Assembly: GCF_900142255.1 (NCBI RefSeq)
Contig: NZ_FRAF01000022.1
Location: 1-59,841, forward strand
Reading direction: 5' to 3'
DNA: 59,841 nt
Source of the DNA: Alicyclobacillus tolerans
GTDB taxonomy: Bacteria; Bacillota; Bacilli; Alicyclobacillales; Alicyclobacillaceae
Below the pieces are notes generated by a model. The model did no database searches. It was given only the letters and a program-made list of their open reading frames with translations, and was not told where the DNA came from. Within the stretch, counting starts at the first letter, position 1. Every line of letters starts with the position of its first letter. A program made the position numbers and the translations under genes. This document shows, one piece after another, positions 1-8,348 of this stretch.

Positions 1-2
1 AA

Positions 3-176
3 ATACCAGTAGAACTGTGGTACGAACAATTTTCTGACTCGACTCTAGCAGACGCTGTGCTGGACCGCCTAGTCCACGACGCATACAAGATTCAACTGAA
101 AGGGGAGTCGATGCGAAAACTACTGAGTGGGGTAAAAAACGCTCCTGAGGGAGACAAAACTGTTGCAACGAACTAA
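3..176 (+). CDS. istB: IS21-family helper ATPase IstB, C-terminal fragment
   Basis: Open frame entering from the left window edge and ending at TAA 174-176; 57 codons are visible. The peptide contains DRLVHDAYKIQLKGESMRK, the characteristic C-terminal stretch of IstB, the AAA+ ATPase that assists the IstA transposase of IS21-family elements. The Walker motifs and istA lie outside the window, so activity cannot be judged. It is followed within 50 bases by the periodic terminal repeats of the element, as expected for the istB-proximal end of an IS21 member. Confidence 0.88.
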   Translation: MPVELWYEQFSDSTLADAVLDRLVHDAYKIQLKGESMRKLLSGVKNAPEGDKTVATN

Positions 177-185
177 GAAATTTGT

Positions 186-1721
186 TTAATTCAAAGTAAT
201 CCCACATGGACGAACGGAAAGTGTCCAAGAGTTTCCGGACTCACTGTCCAAGACTTTTCGGAACGACTGTCCACGACTTTCCGGATTCAGTGTCCAAAAG
301 CCCCGGAATATGCAAAGATAAGAACAAATGAGCATTAAGAAAATATAGGCAAGCATCCATATTCCACCAACAATATCTTTACGTGGCTTTTTATAGTGAA
401 AATAAGACCAGAAATATACAATAATTCCGATGATGAGCAAGATGATGGCTTTGCTCAGTTTGTCCCATCCAGCCCAATACGAAATCAGGCCAGAAACTAC
501 GAAAGCAATCGGAGCAATAAGGTTGATACCACGGATTTGTGTATCTTTGCCACTCAATCCTTTGCGACGAAAAGCAATCACAGCAACAGCACCTGTCGCA
601 TAGCTGAAGCCTGTTAATGAACCCATTACCGCAATTAACGAATGCCAACTGGGAAGCGGTAAAAGTAAAGTGAACCCAAGTAAAATATTAATAAAGAGCG
701 CGACAAAAGGTACTCGATATTTGGGATGCAATCGCGTTACAAATTTGGGGAAGAAACGGTTAACTCCCATGGAATAAGTAACTCGAGCATTCGATGCCGC
801 ATAGACAATTGCACTGCCCGTTGGAGATATAGCTGAATCCGCATATAGAATCCACGAAAGCCACGTTAAATTAATAAGCAATGCAATATTGGCAAAAGGC
901 GATTTGAAATTAATAGATCCAAATCCATGACTCAACAATGAATGTGGCAAAGCACCAATAAAGGCAATTTGCAAAAGCAGGTACACCACAATAGAGACGA
1001 GCACAACCGTGATCACAGCGCGCGGAACATCTCTTTTGGGATTAGCCGCTTCTCCGGAGAGATCGATGGCCTGACGAAATCCAGTATACGCAAATACGAT
1101 TCCTGAAGTAGCGATGGCACCAAGCGCACCTGCCAGTCCATACGGCGCAAAACCACCTGCTGCTGGACTGTTAAGGTTTCCCGGATGAAACGAAGTAGCA
1201 AGAAGGGCTACAATCGTCAAAAGCGGTACGCCTACTTTAATGGCCGTAATGGTATTATTGACTCGCGCAAACAGGCGTACACCAAAGTAATTGATAACAA
1301 CAAAAACAAGCATAAGTAATATGGCAAAAGTAATCCCCAAACCGGTTAACGATTTTCCGTTATATAAAGCAGGAAAAAAATGACTGAGATACTGCATAAC
1401 CGCTGAAGCCTCTGTTGGCGCATTAGCAGAATAGCTAATCCAGGTACTCCATGAAACGATAGATGAGACCAATGTTCCATTTGAATACGTTGGATAGCGA
1501 ACAATACCGCCAGCTTCAGGACGCGTCGCCCCAAGCTCTGAATAAACCAACCCCACGCAAAGCATGGCAAGTCCACCAATAATCCAGGCCAAAATAGCAG
1601 CTGGACCGGCAGCTTGAGCAGCATACATGGCGCTAAACAGCCAACCGGAACCAATCACTCCTCCAATGGAAGCCGCTGTTAGGGACCAAAAACCGAGTTG
1701 TTTGCGAAAACCTGCTTCCAT
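186..1721 (-). CDS. APC-superfamily amino acid permease, 3' end replaced by IS sequence
   Basis: Integral membrane amino acid transporter. The N-terminus has the APC signature with GGVIGSGWLF in the first membrane helix, a GFRQAIDLSGEAANPKRDVP-type segment after helix 6, and about 12 hydrophobic segments; overall it resembles the aspartate/proton symporter YveA type, though substrate is not certain. I place the start at ATG 1721 (MEAGFRKQLG), 6 bases after AGGAGGGG, rather than at ATG 1754. The last helix (about residue 458 onwards) runs straight into the IS21 end: after base 314 the frame continues through the terminal repeats to a stop at 186, so about 40 C-terminal residues are IS-encoded. 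Function may be reduced or lost. Confidence 0.85.
   Translation of the reverse strand: MEAGFRKQLGFWSLTAASIGGVIGSGWLFSAMYAAQAAGPAAILAWIIGGLAMLCVGLVYSELGATRPEAGGIVRYPTYSNGTLVSSIVSWSTWISYSANAPTEASAVMQYLSHFFPALYNGKSLTGLGITFAILLMLVFVVINYFGVRLFARVNNTITAIKVGVPLLTIVALLATSFHPGNLNSPAAGGFAPYGLAGALGAIATSGIVFAYTGFRQAIDLSGEAANPKRDVPRAVITVVLVSIVVYLLLQIAFIGALPHSLLSHGFGSINFKSPFANIALLINLTWLSWILYADSAISPTGSAIVYAASNARVTYSMGVNRFFPKFVTRLHPKYRVPFVALFINILLGFTLLLPLPSWHSLIAVMGSLTGFSYATGAVAVIAFRRKGLSGKDTQIRGINLIAPIAFVVSGLISYWAGWDKLSKAIILLIIGIIVYFWSYFHYKKPRKDIVGGIWMLAYIFLMLICSYLCIFRGFWTLNPESRGQSFRKVLDSESGNSWTLSVRPCGITLN
222..308 (+). repeat. Four terminal repeats of the IS21 element, 23-bp period
   Basis: Four copies of an 18-bp unit of the form TGTCCAAGACTTTCCGGA start at 222, 245, 268 and 291, exactly 23 bases (about two helical turns) apart, with a few substitutions each. 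Their position between istB and the element end matches the multiple transposase-binding sites of IS21-family ends. The regular spacing puts all sites on one face of the helix. Confidence 0.85.
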
Positions 1722-1770
1722 GAAACCCCTCCTACTCCTCATTTTCATGGCCAAGCAATGAAGTAAAAAA

Positions 1771-1811
1771 GGCGGTCGACAGACAAAGTCTAAACCTTTT
1801 GTCGACCTGCC
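1771..1811 (-). terminator. Rho-independent terminator after ispG
   Basis: On the minus strand an inverted repeat with core GGTCGACA/TGTCGACC within GGCAGGTCGACA...TGTCGACCGCC, followed by TTTTTT. It lies between ispG and the permease gene. The plus-strand side also ends in a T-run, so it may work in both directions. A separate perfect 8-bp hairpin (TCGACATC/GATGTCGA, 1833-1860) sits just upstream. Confidence 0.75.
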
Positions 1812-1927
1812 TTCTTTTTTGAGAAACCCGTCTCGACATCATTTCTGATTGAGATGTCGATGAATGTGAATTGCTAAAACATAGCGTCTCCTATTTCTCG
1901 AAAAACAGCGTGAAAAATTTTTCCGGA

Positions 1928-3037
1928 TTACGCTTTTCGGATCTCCCCTTCTTCGTAGATACTGCCCGTTTCTTCATATCGCTTAGCCATGATAAGTATT
2001 TCTTTCTTTAATTCGTCCAGTAATTCCTGCTCCGGAACCTTGCGGACGACTTCGCCGCGCCGGAACAATAATCCTTCTCCACGAGCGCCAGCAACACCTA
2101 TATCCGCTTCACGCGCCTCTCCTGGTCCGTTGACCGCACAACCAAGTACGGAGACTTTAATGGGAGCGCGAATATTTTCAGTGAAACGTTCAATCTCACT
2201 GGCAAGTGAAATAAGATCGATATCGATACGTCCACACGTCGGACAGGAGACAATCGTGACCGCATCAGAGACTATGTGAAAAGTTTTCAAAAGCTCACGG
2301 GCAACGCGGATTTCTTCAACCGGATCGGCCGACAAAGAGACGCGCATGGTATTGCCGATCCCCATTTGTAAAAGTGTTCCTAGCCCCGCTGAACTTTTGA
2401 TAGTACCGCCAAACAAAGTACCCGACTCAGTGATTCCCAAATGCAACGGATAGGGAAATGATTCTGCAGCCAAACGATAGGATTCAATGGCAAGCGGAAC
2501 ATCAGACGCTTTCATGGATACAATAATGTCGTAAAAATCAAGCTCTTCTAAAATACGAATGTGATGGAGCGCACTTTCTAACATTCCTTCTGCAGTTGGA
2601 TAGCCATATTTCTCTAATATATGGCGTTCAAGCGAACCGGCATTTACGCCAATACGTATCGGAATTTGTCGCTCCTTACAAGCCTTGACCACTTCCTCCA
2701 CTCGATCCCGCTTGCCGATGTTGCCTGGATTAATACGTACCTTATCTACTCCACCGCGAATGGCCTCTAAAGCAAGACGATAATCAAAGTGAATATCTGC
2801 AACCAAAGGGATGTGAATTTGCTTCTTAATTTCAGGAATGGCAGCAGCCGCTTCTCGTGTGTTGACCGTTACACGAACCACCTGACAACCTGCTTCTTCC
2901 AGACGAAGAATCTCAGCAACTGTAGCTTTGACATCCGCTGTCTTCGTTGTCGTCATACTCTGTATGACGACTTGATGATTTCCGCCAATGACCAAATCAC
3001 CGACACGTACGGGTCGTGTTTTCTCACGTGTATACAA
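1928..3037 (-). CDS. ispG: 4-hydroxy-3-methylbut-2-enyl diphosphate synthase (IspG/GcpE)
   Basis: Catalyses the penultimate step of the MEP isoprenoid pathway, converting methylerythritol cyclodiphosphate to HMBPP with a 4Fe-4S cluster. The N-terminal TIM-barrel part shows [14 protein letters not shown] and [11 protein letters not shown]; the C-terminal part has SCPTCGR and GCAVNGPGE, which supply the cluster cysteines. About 369 residues, normal for Bacilli. I prefer TTG 3037 ([10 protein letters not shown]) because GGAGAGGAG lies 8 to 9 bases upstream; a TTG at 3073 would put that ribosome site inside the gene. Monocistronic by its terminator. Confidence 0.95.
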   Translation of the reverse strand: MYTREKTRPVRVGDLVIGGNHQVVIQSMTTTKTADVKATVAEILRLEEAGCQVVRVTVNTREAAAAIPEIKKQIHIPLVADIHFDYRLALEAIRGGVDKVRINPGNIGKRDRVEEVVKACKERQIPIRIGVNAGSLERHILEKYGYPTAEGMLESALHHIRILEELDFYDIIVSMKASDVPLAIESYRLAAESFPYPLHLGITESGTLFGGTIKSSAGLGTLLQMGIGNTMRVSLSADPVEEIRVARELLKTFHIVSDAVTIVSCPTCGRIDIDLISLASEIERFTENIRAPIKVSVLGCAVNGPGEAREADIGVAGARGEGLLFRRGEVVRKVPEQELLDELKKEILIMAKRYEETGSIYEEGEIRKA

Positions 3038-3258
3038 AATAAATGGACTCCTCTCCGTTTTAAACAGGTTCAATCATCAGATTCGACTTACTTGTCAATT
3101 CATTCTTTATCAAGAATCAGCGGGACACTGAATGGCCGTATTTGCCAAGTGCCTACTTTCTGCTACATTAATAATCGTACAAAACAAGATTCGGGCATTC
3201 AAGACGCAAACTGCTTAAAGCGGATGCAAATGAACCCGGGCGAAGGAGTGGCTCCCCT

Positions 3259-4326
3259 ATGATTGAAAAAATTCGCGAATATTTAGGTCAAGAAGCTGAT
3301 GATTTACTGGAACATGTCAGCCAGACCATCCCAGCCAGTGATTTATATGCTCCGTCAGCAACAGCGGTTGATGACGTTTTTGCTGCATCCAACCGAAACA
3401 ACCGTGTGCTAGGCAACTTACAGAGATTGCTTGGCACCGGTCGTTTAGCAGGTACAGGCTATGTTTCCATCTTGCCGGTGGATCAAGGGATTGAACATTC
3501 TGCAGGTGCTTCATTTGCTAAAAATCCAGCTTACTTCAATCCGGAAAACATTGTGAAATTGGCTTTGGAAGGCGGATGCAATGGCGTTGCATCCACTCTT
3601 GGTGTTTTAGCATTGACATCTCGCAAGTACGCACACAAGATTCCTTTTATTGTAAAGATTAATCACAATGAACTGCTCACATACCCAAACAAGTTCGATC
3701 AGGTCATGTTTGCCAGTGTTCAGCAAGCTTACGATATGGGGGCAGCTGGAATTGGAGCTACCATCTACTTCGGTTCTGATGAATCCACTCGCCAATTGCA
3801 AGAAGTCAGTGAGGCATTTGCACGAGCCCACGAGCTTGGAATGTTTACGATTTTATGGTGTTACTTGCGTAATCCGCAGTTTAAGCAAGGCAAAACAGAC
3901 TATCATTTGGCTGCAGACTTGACAGGTCAAGCCAATCATCTCGGTGTAACCATTGAAGCTGATATTATCAAACAAAAACTTCCCGAAACCAATGGAGGAT
4001 TTAAAGCTCTTAATATGGAAGGAAGTTCTTACGGAAAAACCGACGAACGCATCTACACGGAATTGACCAGCCCCCATCCCATCGACTTGACGCGCTATCA
4101 AGTAGCCAATTGTTATATGGGAAGAATTGGTCTTATTAACTCTGGCGGCGCCAGCGGCGAGAATGATTTTGCTGAAGCCGTCCGTACTGCGGTTATCAAC
4201 AAACGAGCTGGTGGTATGGGACTAATATCTGGTCGCAAAGCGTTCCAACGCCCCATGCAGGAAGGTGCTGCGCTTTTGCATGCGATTCAGGATGTCTACC
4301 TCTGCAAAGAGGTTACACTCGCCTAA
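3259..4326 (+). CDS. fbaB: Class I fructose-bisphosphate aldolase, DhnA/FbaB type
   Basis: Schiff-base aldolase splitting fructose 1,6-bisphosphate into dihydroxyacetone phosphate and glyceraldehyde 3-phosphate. 355 residues. Recognisable blocks are [10 protein letters not shown] (about residues 71-80), [11 protein letters not shown] (130-140) and EADIIKQK (233-240); K238 is the probable Schiff-base lysine, matching its position in E. coli FbaB. Start ATG is preceded by GAAGGAG. Divergent from ispG, no operon partner. This metal-independent class replaces or supplements class II FbaA in many Bacilli. Confidence 0.9.
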   Translation: MIEKIREYLGQEADDLLEHVSQTIPASDLYAPSATAVDDVFAASNRNNRVLGNLQRLLGTGRLAGTGYVSILPVDQGIEHSAGASFAKNPAYFNPENIVKLALEGGCNGVASTLGVLALTSRKYAHKIPFIVKINHNELLTYPNKFDQVMFASVQQAYDMGAAGIGATIYFGSDESTRQLQEVSEAFARAHELGMFTILWCYLRNPQFKQGKTDYHLAADLTGQANHLGVTIEADIIKQKLPETNGGFKALNMEGSSYGKTDERIYTELTSPHPIDLTRYQVANCYMGRIGLINSGGASGENDFAEAVRTAVINKRAGGMGLISGRKAFQRPMQEGAALLHAIQDVYLCKEVTLA

Positions 4327-4432
4327 AATGGTACAATGGGTCAATCCTGTTGTACATGCATAGATTCGCCCAACGCCAAAGCATACTGTGAAAAGGACAG
4401 TTGCAGTTCCAATGCATGAGGAGGCGTTCCAG

Positions 4433-4639
4433 ATGGGCGGAGAGCATAACCAGTTTGAACCCGGATGGGAAGTACCCAATGACGGCGTATATCGAGAAAT
4501 TGGCGAACACCCAGACAGTGAAGGAATCCTGCATGCGCGTGAACTCCACCTGCATAAAGGCGATCGGTTTCCACGCACAACCAATGGTAACCGAAAGTGG
4601 ACACGCGTCAAAAATGGTGACGTGAAACATCGCAACTGA
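4433..4639 (+). CDS. yjzC: YjzC family protein
   Basis: Short hydrophilic protein of 68 residues of unknown function. Beginning MGGEHNQFEPGWEVPNDGVY and ending with HLHKGDRFPRTTNGNRKWT, it matches the YjzC family of sporulating Bacilli (FxPGxxxPxxGVYxEIG near the start and GDxFPxxxNxxRxW near the end). Start ATG 4433 is 8 bases after GAGGAGG; the longer frame opening at 4388 lacks a ribosome site. It follows the aldolase gene by about 100 bases with no clear terminator between them. Confidence 0.8.
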   Translation: MGGEHNQFEPGWEVPNDGVYREIGEHPDSEGILHARELHLHKGDRFPRTTNGNRKWTRVKNGDVKHRN

Positions 4640-4805
4640 ATTCAGTATCTTGGTGCATTGACACACTCTGAAATCTTTATCTATCCGGCACTGACTGGCA
4701 CTGGCGTTGGCTGATGGCCAGCGCCAAGCTGCCAAAAGATATTGAAATCAGCAAGGGTTCAAGCTGTGACCCAAAAGGTTGACAGTGTATGGAAGGGGTA
4801 TGAAT

Positions 4806-6011
4806 ATGTCTCAAAACCTATCGAGATCGCAAATCATCATGGAACAGACAGAACGGCTTGGCGCACATAATTATCATCCATTGCCCATCGTCGTGAGCAA
4901 AGCGGAAAGAATTTGGGTGGAGGATCCCGAAGGCAATCGCTATATGGACATGCTAAGCGCTTATTCCGCGCTTAATCCAGGGCATAGACATCCTCGCATC
5001 ATCGCTGCTCTCAAAGAGCAGGCCGATCGCGTTACACTCACGTCACGCGCGTTTCATAGTGATAATTTGGGACTCTTTTATGAAAAACTTTGCCGGCTGA
5101 CGAAGATGGACAAAGTACTCCCTATGAATACAGGTGCTGAAGCAGTAGAAACAGCTATCAAAGCGGCTAGGCGCTGGGCTTATGAGGTAAAAGGGGTAGC
5201 TGACTATCAAGCGGAAATTATTGTCTGTCAAGGTAATTTTCACGGTCGCACCGTTACCGCAATCTCGATGTCTTCAGAAAAAGAATATCAGCGTCAGTTT
5301 GGACCCCTCACACCAGGATTTAAAGTGATTCCTTACGGTGACATTCAAGCTTTACAAAACGCGATTACAGAAAATACGGCCGCTTTCTTAATAGAGCCTA
5401 TTCAAGGAGAAGCTGGTATTATCCTGCCACCGGAGGGATATCTGAAACAAGCTCTGGAACTTTGCCAAGCCAATCGTGTCCTGTTTATTGCTGATGAAAT
5501 TCAAACAGGATTTGGACGAACAGGTAAAATGTTTGCTTGTGACTGGGAAAATGTAAAACCTGATATGTACATTCTTGGTAAAGCGTTGGGCGGTGGAGTT
5601 TTTCCTATCTCCGCTGTAGCTGCAAAGAAAGAAATTCTGGATGTCTTCAATCCGGGTTCACACGGTTCGACATTTGGCGGAAATCCGCTTGCTTGCGCTG
5701 TCGCCATTGCAGCCATAGATGTCACTTTAGAAGAGAATTTGGCTGAACGCTCACTGGAGCTGGGCAAATATTTTTTGCATAACCTGCAACAAATCCAAAA
5801 TCGACACATTGTTCAAGTGAGAGGACGGGGTTTGTTTATTGGGCTTGAACTGAATACATCTGCCCGCCCCTACTGCGAAGCACTGATGCAACGTGGGCTT
5901 CTCTGCAAAGAGACACACGAAAATGTCATTCGCTTTGCGCCGCCATTGATTATTGAAAAACCGGAATTGGATGATGCACTTACACGTATTCGTGCGGTGT
6001 TGCAACAATGA
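4806..6011 (+). CDS. rocD: Ornithine aminotransferase
   Basis: PLP enzyme moving the delta-amino group of ornithine to 2-oxoglutarate, giving glutamate semialdehyde, which feeds glutamate or proline. Class III aminotransferase fold of 401 residues: substrate loop [16 protein letters not shown]-contacting [15 protein letters not shown], phosphate/ring contacts in [14 protein letters not shown], and Schiff-base lysine in [13 protein letters not shown]. Two ATGs (4800, 4806) follow GGAAGGGG; 4806 has the better spacing. The stop codon overlaps the next start (ATGA), so tagO is probably translationally coupled. A GC-rich imperfect hairpin at about 4702-4726 lies in the leader without a T-run. Confidence 0.93.
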   Translation: MSQNLSRSQIIMEQTERLGAHNYHPLPIVVSKAERIWVEDPEGNRYMDMLSAYSALNPGHRHPRIIAALKEQADRVTLTSRAFHSDNLGLFYEKLCRLTKMDKVLPMNTGAEAVETAIKAARRWAYEVKGVADYQAEIIVCQGNFHGRTVTAISMSSEKEYQRQFGPLTPGFKVIPYGDIQALQNAITENTAAFLIEPIQGEAGIILPPEGYLKQALELCQANRVLFIADEIQTGFGRTGKMFACDWENVKPDMYILGKALGGGVFPISAVAAKKEILDVFNPGSHGSTFGGNPLACAVAIAAIDVTLEENLAERSLELGKYFLHNLQQIQNRHIVQVRGRGLFIGLELNTSARPYCEALMQRGLLCKETHENVIRFAPPLIIEKPELDDALTRIRAVLQQ

Positions 6012-6973
6012 ACGTCTGGTTGCCTGGCTGTATCGCTTTCATTCTCTCGTTTATCTGCACTCCTGCTGCTCGCAAATTAGCAATGCGATGGAAATTTGTT
6101 GATTTGCCCAACGATCGAAAAATTCATCAGCAACCTCTCCCGTTACTTGGCGGTGCAGCTATTTTCATGGGTATCTTGGCAGCAGGTATTCTTTATTTTA
6201 TAAAGTTAAAATCTTTGGCTTCCCCTTATTTCGGTGTTATGGTCGGCGCGTTTTTATTGTTTTTGATTGGCGTCATAGACGATTTTTATAAAACTCGCGG
6301 AAAAGATTTTTCCGTAGCTGTTCGATTTATGATTCAAATTATTGCCGCCTTGATGGTACCTGCATTCGGTGGAGTTATCCGTGTGGTCAGTTCACCTTTT
6401 GATTCACCCGGCTTTATTGTAATGCCGCATCTTCTGGCTCAAATCATTACTGTTGTCTGGATTGTAGGCGTGATTAATGTCTTTAATTTTCTGGACGGTG
6501 TAGATGGGCTGGCAGCTGGCATTGCTGCAATTTCAGGCATCACTTTATTTTTTGTAGCTCTGCTTAAAACTGATCACGCATCAGCTATATTCGCCTTAGC
6601 TGTCGTAGGTGCAGCGCTTGGATTTTTGCGCCACAACTTCCACCCTGCCAAGATTATTATGGGAGATGCTGGAAGTACTGTTTTAGGTTATACACTTGGT
6701 AGTATTGCTGCTATTGGTTCCTTCAAATCCGCTACAATCGTATCCATTGTCGTCCCTGTTTTAGCTTTGGGTGTACCCATTTTTGATGCCTTACGTGTAG
6801 TGCTGATTCGCGCATGGCGCGGTCAACCCGTGTACAAGCCTGATAAATCGCACGTCCATCACAGTCTATTGCGGGCTGGTTTTTCACAACGCCAAACGGT
6901 TGCCTTGATTTATCTCCTGAGTGCGTGTTTCTCGCTAGCCTCCATGATAGTTCTCTTGCTATCGGCCCGTTGA
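6008..6973 (+). CDS. tagO: Undecaprenyl-phosphate GlcNAc-1-phosphate transferase (MraY/WecA/TagO family)
   Basis: Membrane enzyme that attaches GlcNAc-1-phosphate to undecaprenyl phosphate, starting wall teichoic acid or other envelope glycans. 321 residues with about 10 hydrophobic helices. Family motifs are visible: the cytoplasmic loop [14 protein letters not shown], the acidic pair in [34 protein letters not shown], and the HVHH motif in [10 protein letters not shown]. The start codon overlaps the rocD stop by 4 bases. Pairing with an ornithine aminotransferase is unusual and not explained by known pathways. Confidence 0.9.
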   Translation: MNVWLPGCIAFILSFICTPAARKLAMRWKFVDLPNDRKIHQQPLPLLGGAAIFMGILAAGILYFIKLKSLASPYFGVMVGAFLLFLIGVIDDFYKTRGKDFSVAVRFMIQIIAALMVPAFGGVIRVVSSPFDSPGFIVMPHLLAQIITVVWIVGVINVFNFLDGVDGLAAGIAAISGITLFFVALLKTDHASAIFALAVVGAALGFLRHNFHPAKIIMGDAGSTVLGYTLGSIAAIGSFKSATIVSIVVPVLALGVPIFDALRVVLIRAWRGQPVYKPDKSHVHHSLLRAGFSQRQTVALIYLLSACFSLASMIVLLLSAR

Positions 6974-6981
6974 AACGGGCC
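6964..6981 (+). other. Short GC-rich hairpin at the tagO stop
   Basis: GGCCCGT and ACGGGCC form a 7-bp stem around a 4-base loop that contains the tagO stop codon. The bases that follow (ATTCTTG) are too T-poor for a convincing intrinsic terminator. Confidence 0.4.
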
Positions 6982-7076
6982 ATTCTTGCGCACGTTTGTC
7001 TTGATAAAACAATGAATCACTTAACTTGACGGTAACTGCTAACTTTACATGCAGTTGGCTAAAAAGGAGATTGACT

Positions 7077-8243
7077 ATGTTTCAATTCATCGCGACAGCA
7101 GCTTTCGGATTGGAATCCGTGGTTGCTCGCGAACTTCACAATCTTGGCTTTGAAAACACACAAACGATGAATGGGTATGTGGAATTTACAGGACCAGTTG
7201 CTGCACTTGTCTACGCAAATCTTTGGTTAAGAACAGCGGACAGAGTTTATATTAAACTTGCTGAGTTTGAAGCACGCACTTTTGAACAACTTTTCACTGG
7301 AACAAAGGAAATTCGTCTCAAAGATTGGTTAACGTCTGATGCACGCTTTCCTGTTACAGGACGTTCAGTACAGTCTCAGTTACACAGCGTACCTGCATGT
7401 CAGAGTATTGTTAAAAAAGCACTGGTAGAAACCATGCGTGAACAATTCGGAGTTTATGAATTACCTGAAAATGGCCCACTGTTTGCTTTCACTTTTGTAC
7501 TGCACAAAAATCAATGTCAAATTTGGCTAGACAGCAGCGGTATTGGTCTGCATAAACGCGGTTATCGTAAACTCACGGCCACGGCCCCTCTTCGCGAAAC
7601 TTTAGCAGCGGGATTAGTTTTGCTGAGTCGATGGCAAGGACATCGCCCTTTGCTCGATCCGCTATGTGGTTCTGGAACCATTGCCATTGAAGCAGCCATG
7701 ATTGGGCGAAATCAAGCGCCAGGTTTGCGTCGTAGCTTTGCCAGTGAAGAATGGCCGGCTCTCACTCCACAAATTTGGCAAATGGCCCGAGAAGAGGCGC
7801 GCGAATCCCGTCGTCAAAATGTGGAATTGAATATCACAGCCAGTGATTACAATGCCGATGTCCTTTCTTATGCGGAATATCATGCGCGTCAAGCTGGAGT
7901 AGGAGAAGATGTAAAAATTTATAAAAAAAACATTACCGATGTTCATACAAATGGCGAGTTTGGCTGCATTATTACCAATCCTCCCTATGGCGAACGCATG
8001 GGAGAACGGGCAGAACTCCCGAACATCTATCGAGAACTTTCGCGCATGAAGCAAGAAAATCCAAATTGGTCTGTTTTTGTCATTACCAGCGATCGCAGTT
8101 ATGAACAATACTTTCAAGCACCTATCCATAAGCGTCGCAAACTCTATAATGGACGTTTAGAAACCCAGTTTTACCAGAACATTGGACCTCTACCGCCTCG
8201 TCCAGATGATATCTGGCTACAGACAGGACCGAATGTTCTGTGA
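7077..8243 (+). CDS. rlmL: 23S rRNA (guanine-N2)-methyltransferase, RlmL/YpsC type
   Basis: SAM-dependent rRNA methylase of 388 residues. It starts MFQFIATAAFGLESVVAREL as in the family, has a THUMP RNA-binding region (about 45-160), a Rossmann methyltransferase domain with LLDPLCGSGTIAIEAAMI as the SAM-binding loop, and the catalytic NPPYGERMG (IITNPPYGER). ATG 7077 follows AAGGAGA by 7 bases. B. subtilis YpsC is the closest recognised relative; it corresponds to one half of the E. coli RlmKL fusion. Neighbours are unrelated. Confidence 0.88.
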   Translation: MFQFIATAAFGLESVVARELHNLGFENTQTMNGYVEFTGPVAALVYANLWLRTADRVYIKLAEFEARTFEQLFTGTKEIRLKDWLTSDARFPVTGRSVQSQLHSVPACQSIVKKALVETMREQFGVYELPENGPLFAFTFVLHKNQCQIWLDSSGIGLHKRGYRKLTATAPLRETLAAGLVLLSRWQGHRPLLDPLCGSGTIAIEAAMIGRNQAPGLRRSFASEEWPALTPQIWQMAREEARESRRQNVELNITASDYNADVLSYAEYHARQAGVGEDVKIYKKNITDVHTNGEFGCIITNPPYGERMGERAELPNIYRELSRMKQENPNWSVFVITSDRSYEQYFQAPIHKRRKLYNGRLETQFYQNIGPLPPRPDDIWLQTGPNVL

Positions 8244-8348
8244 TTTTTTCCTGTGATATCCCTATCGAAAAAAAGGATATCGATTTTACAAGGAACCTTT
8301 CGTCTGCGAAAATATTCTAGAACTCATAGTAGCAAAGGAGTGCTCAAC

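Larger units (their letters stand above)
1..314 (+). mobile_element. IS21-family insertion sequence, right end
   Basis: Partial element: the end of istB, then four periodic 18-bp repeats (222-308), then a probable terminus at the CA dinucleotide 313-314. IS21 elements are known to end in TG...CA and to carry several transposase-binding repeats near each end. The exact boundary is inferred because the other end is off the window. The element lies inside the 3' end of the permease gene transcribed towards it. Confidence 0.8.

Noticed and set aside
222-308. Regular repeats resembling a small CRISPR array
   Set aside because: Units are 18 bases with 5-base gaps, follow istB and lie at an IS21 end; spacers are far too short.
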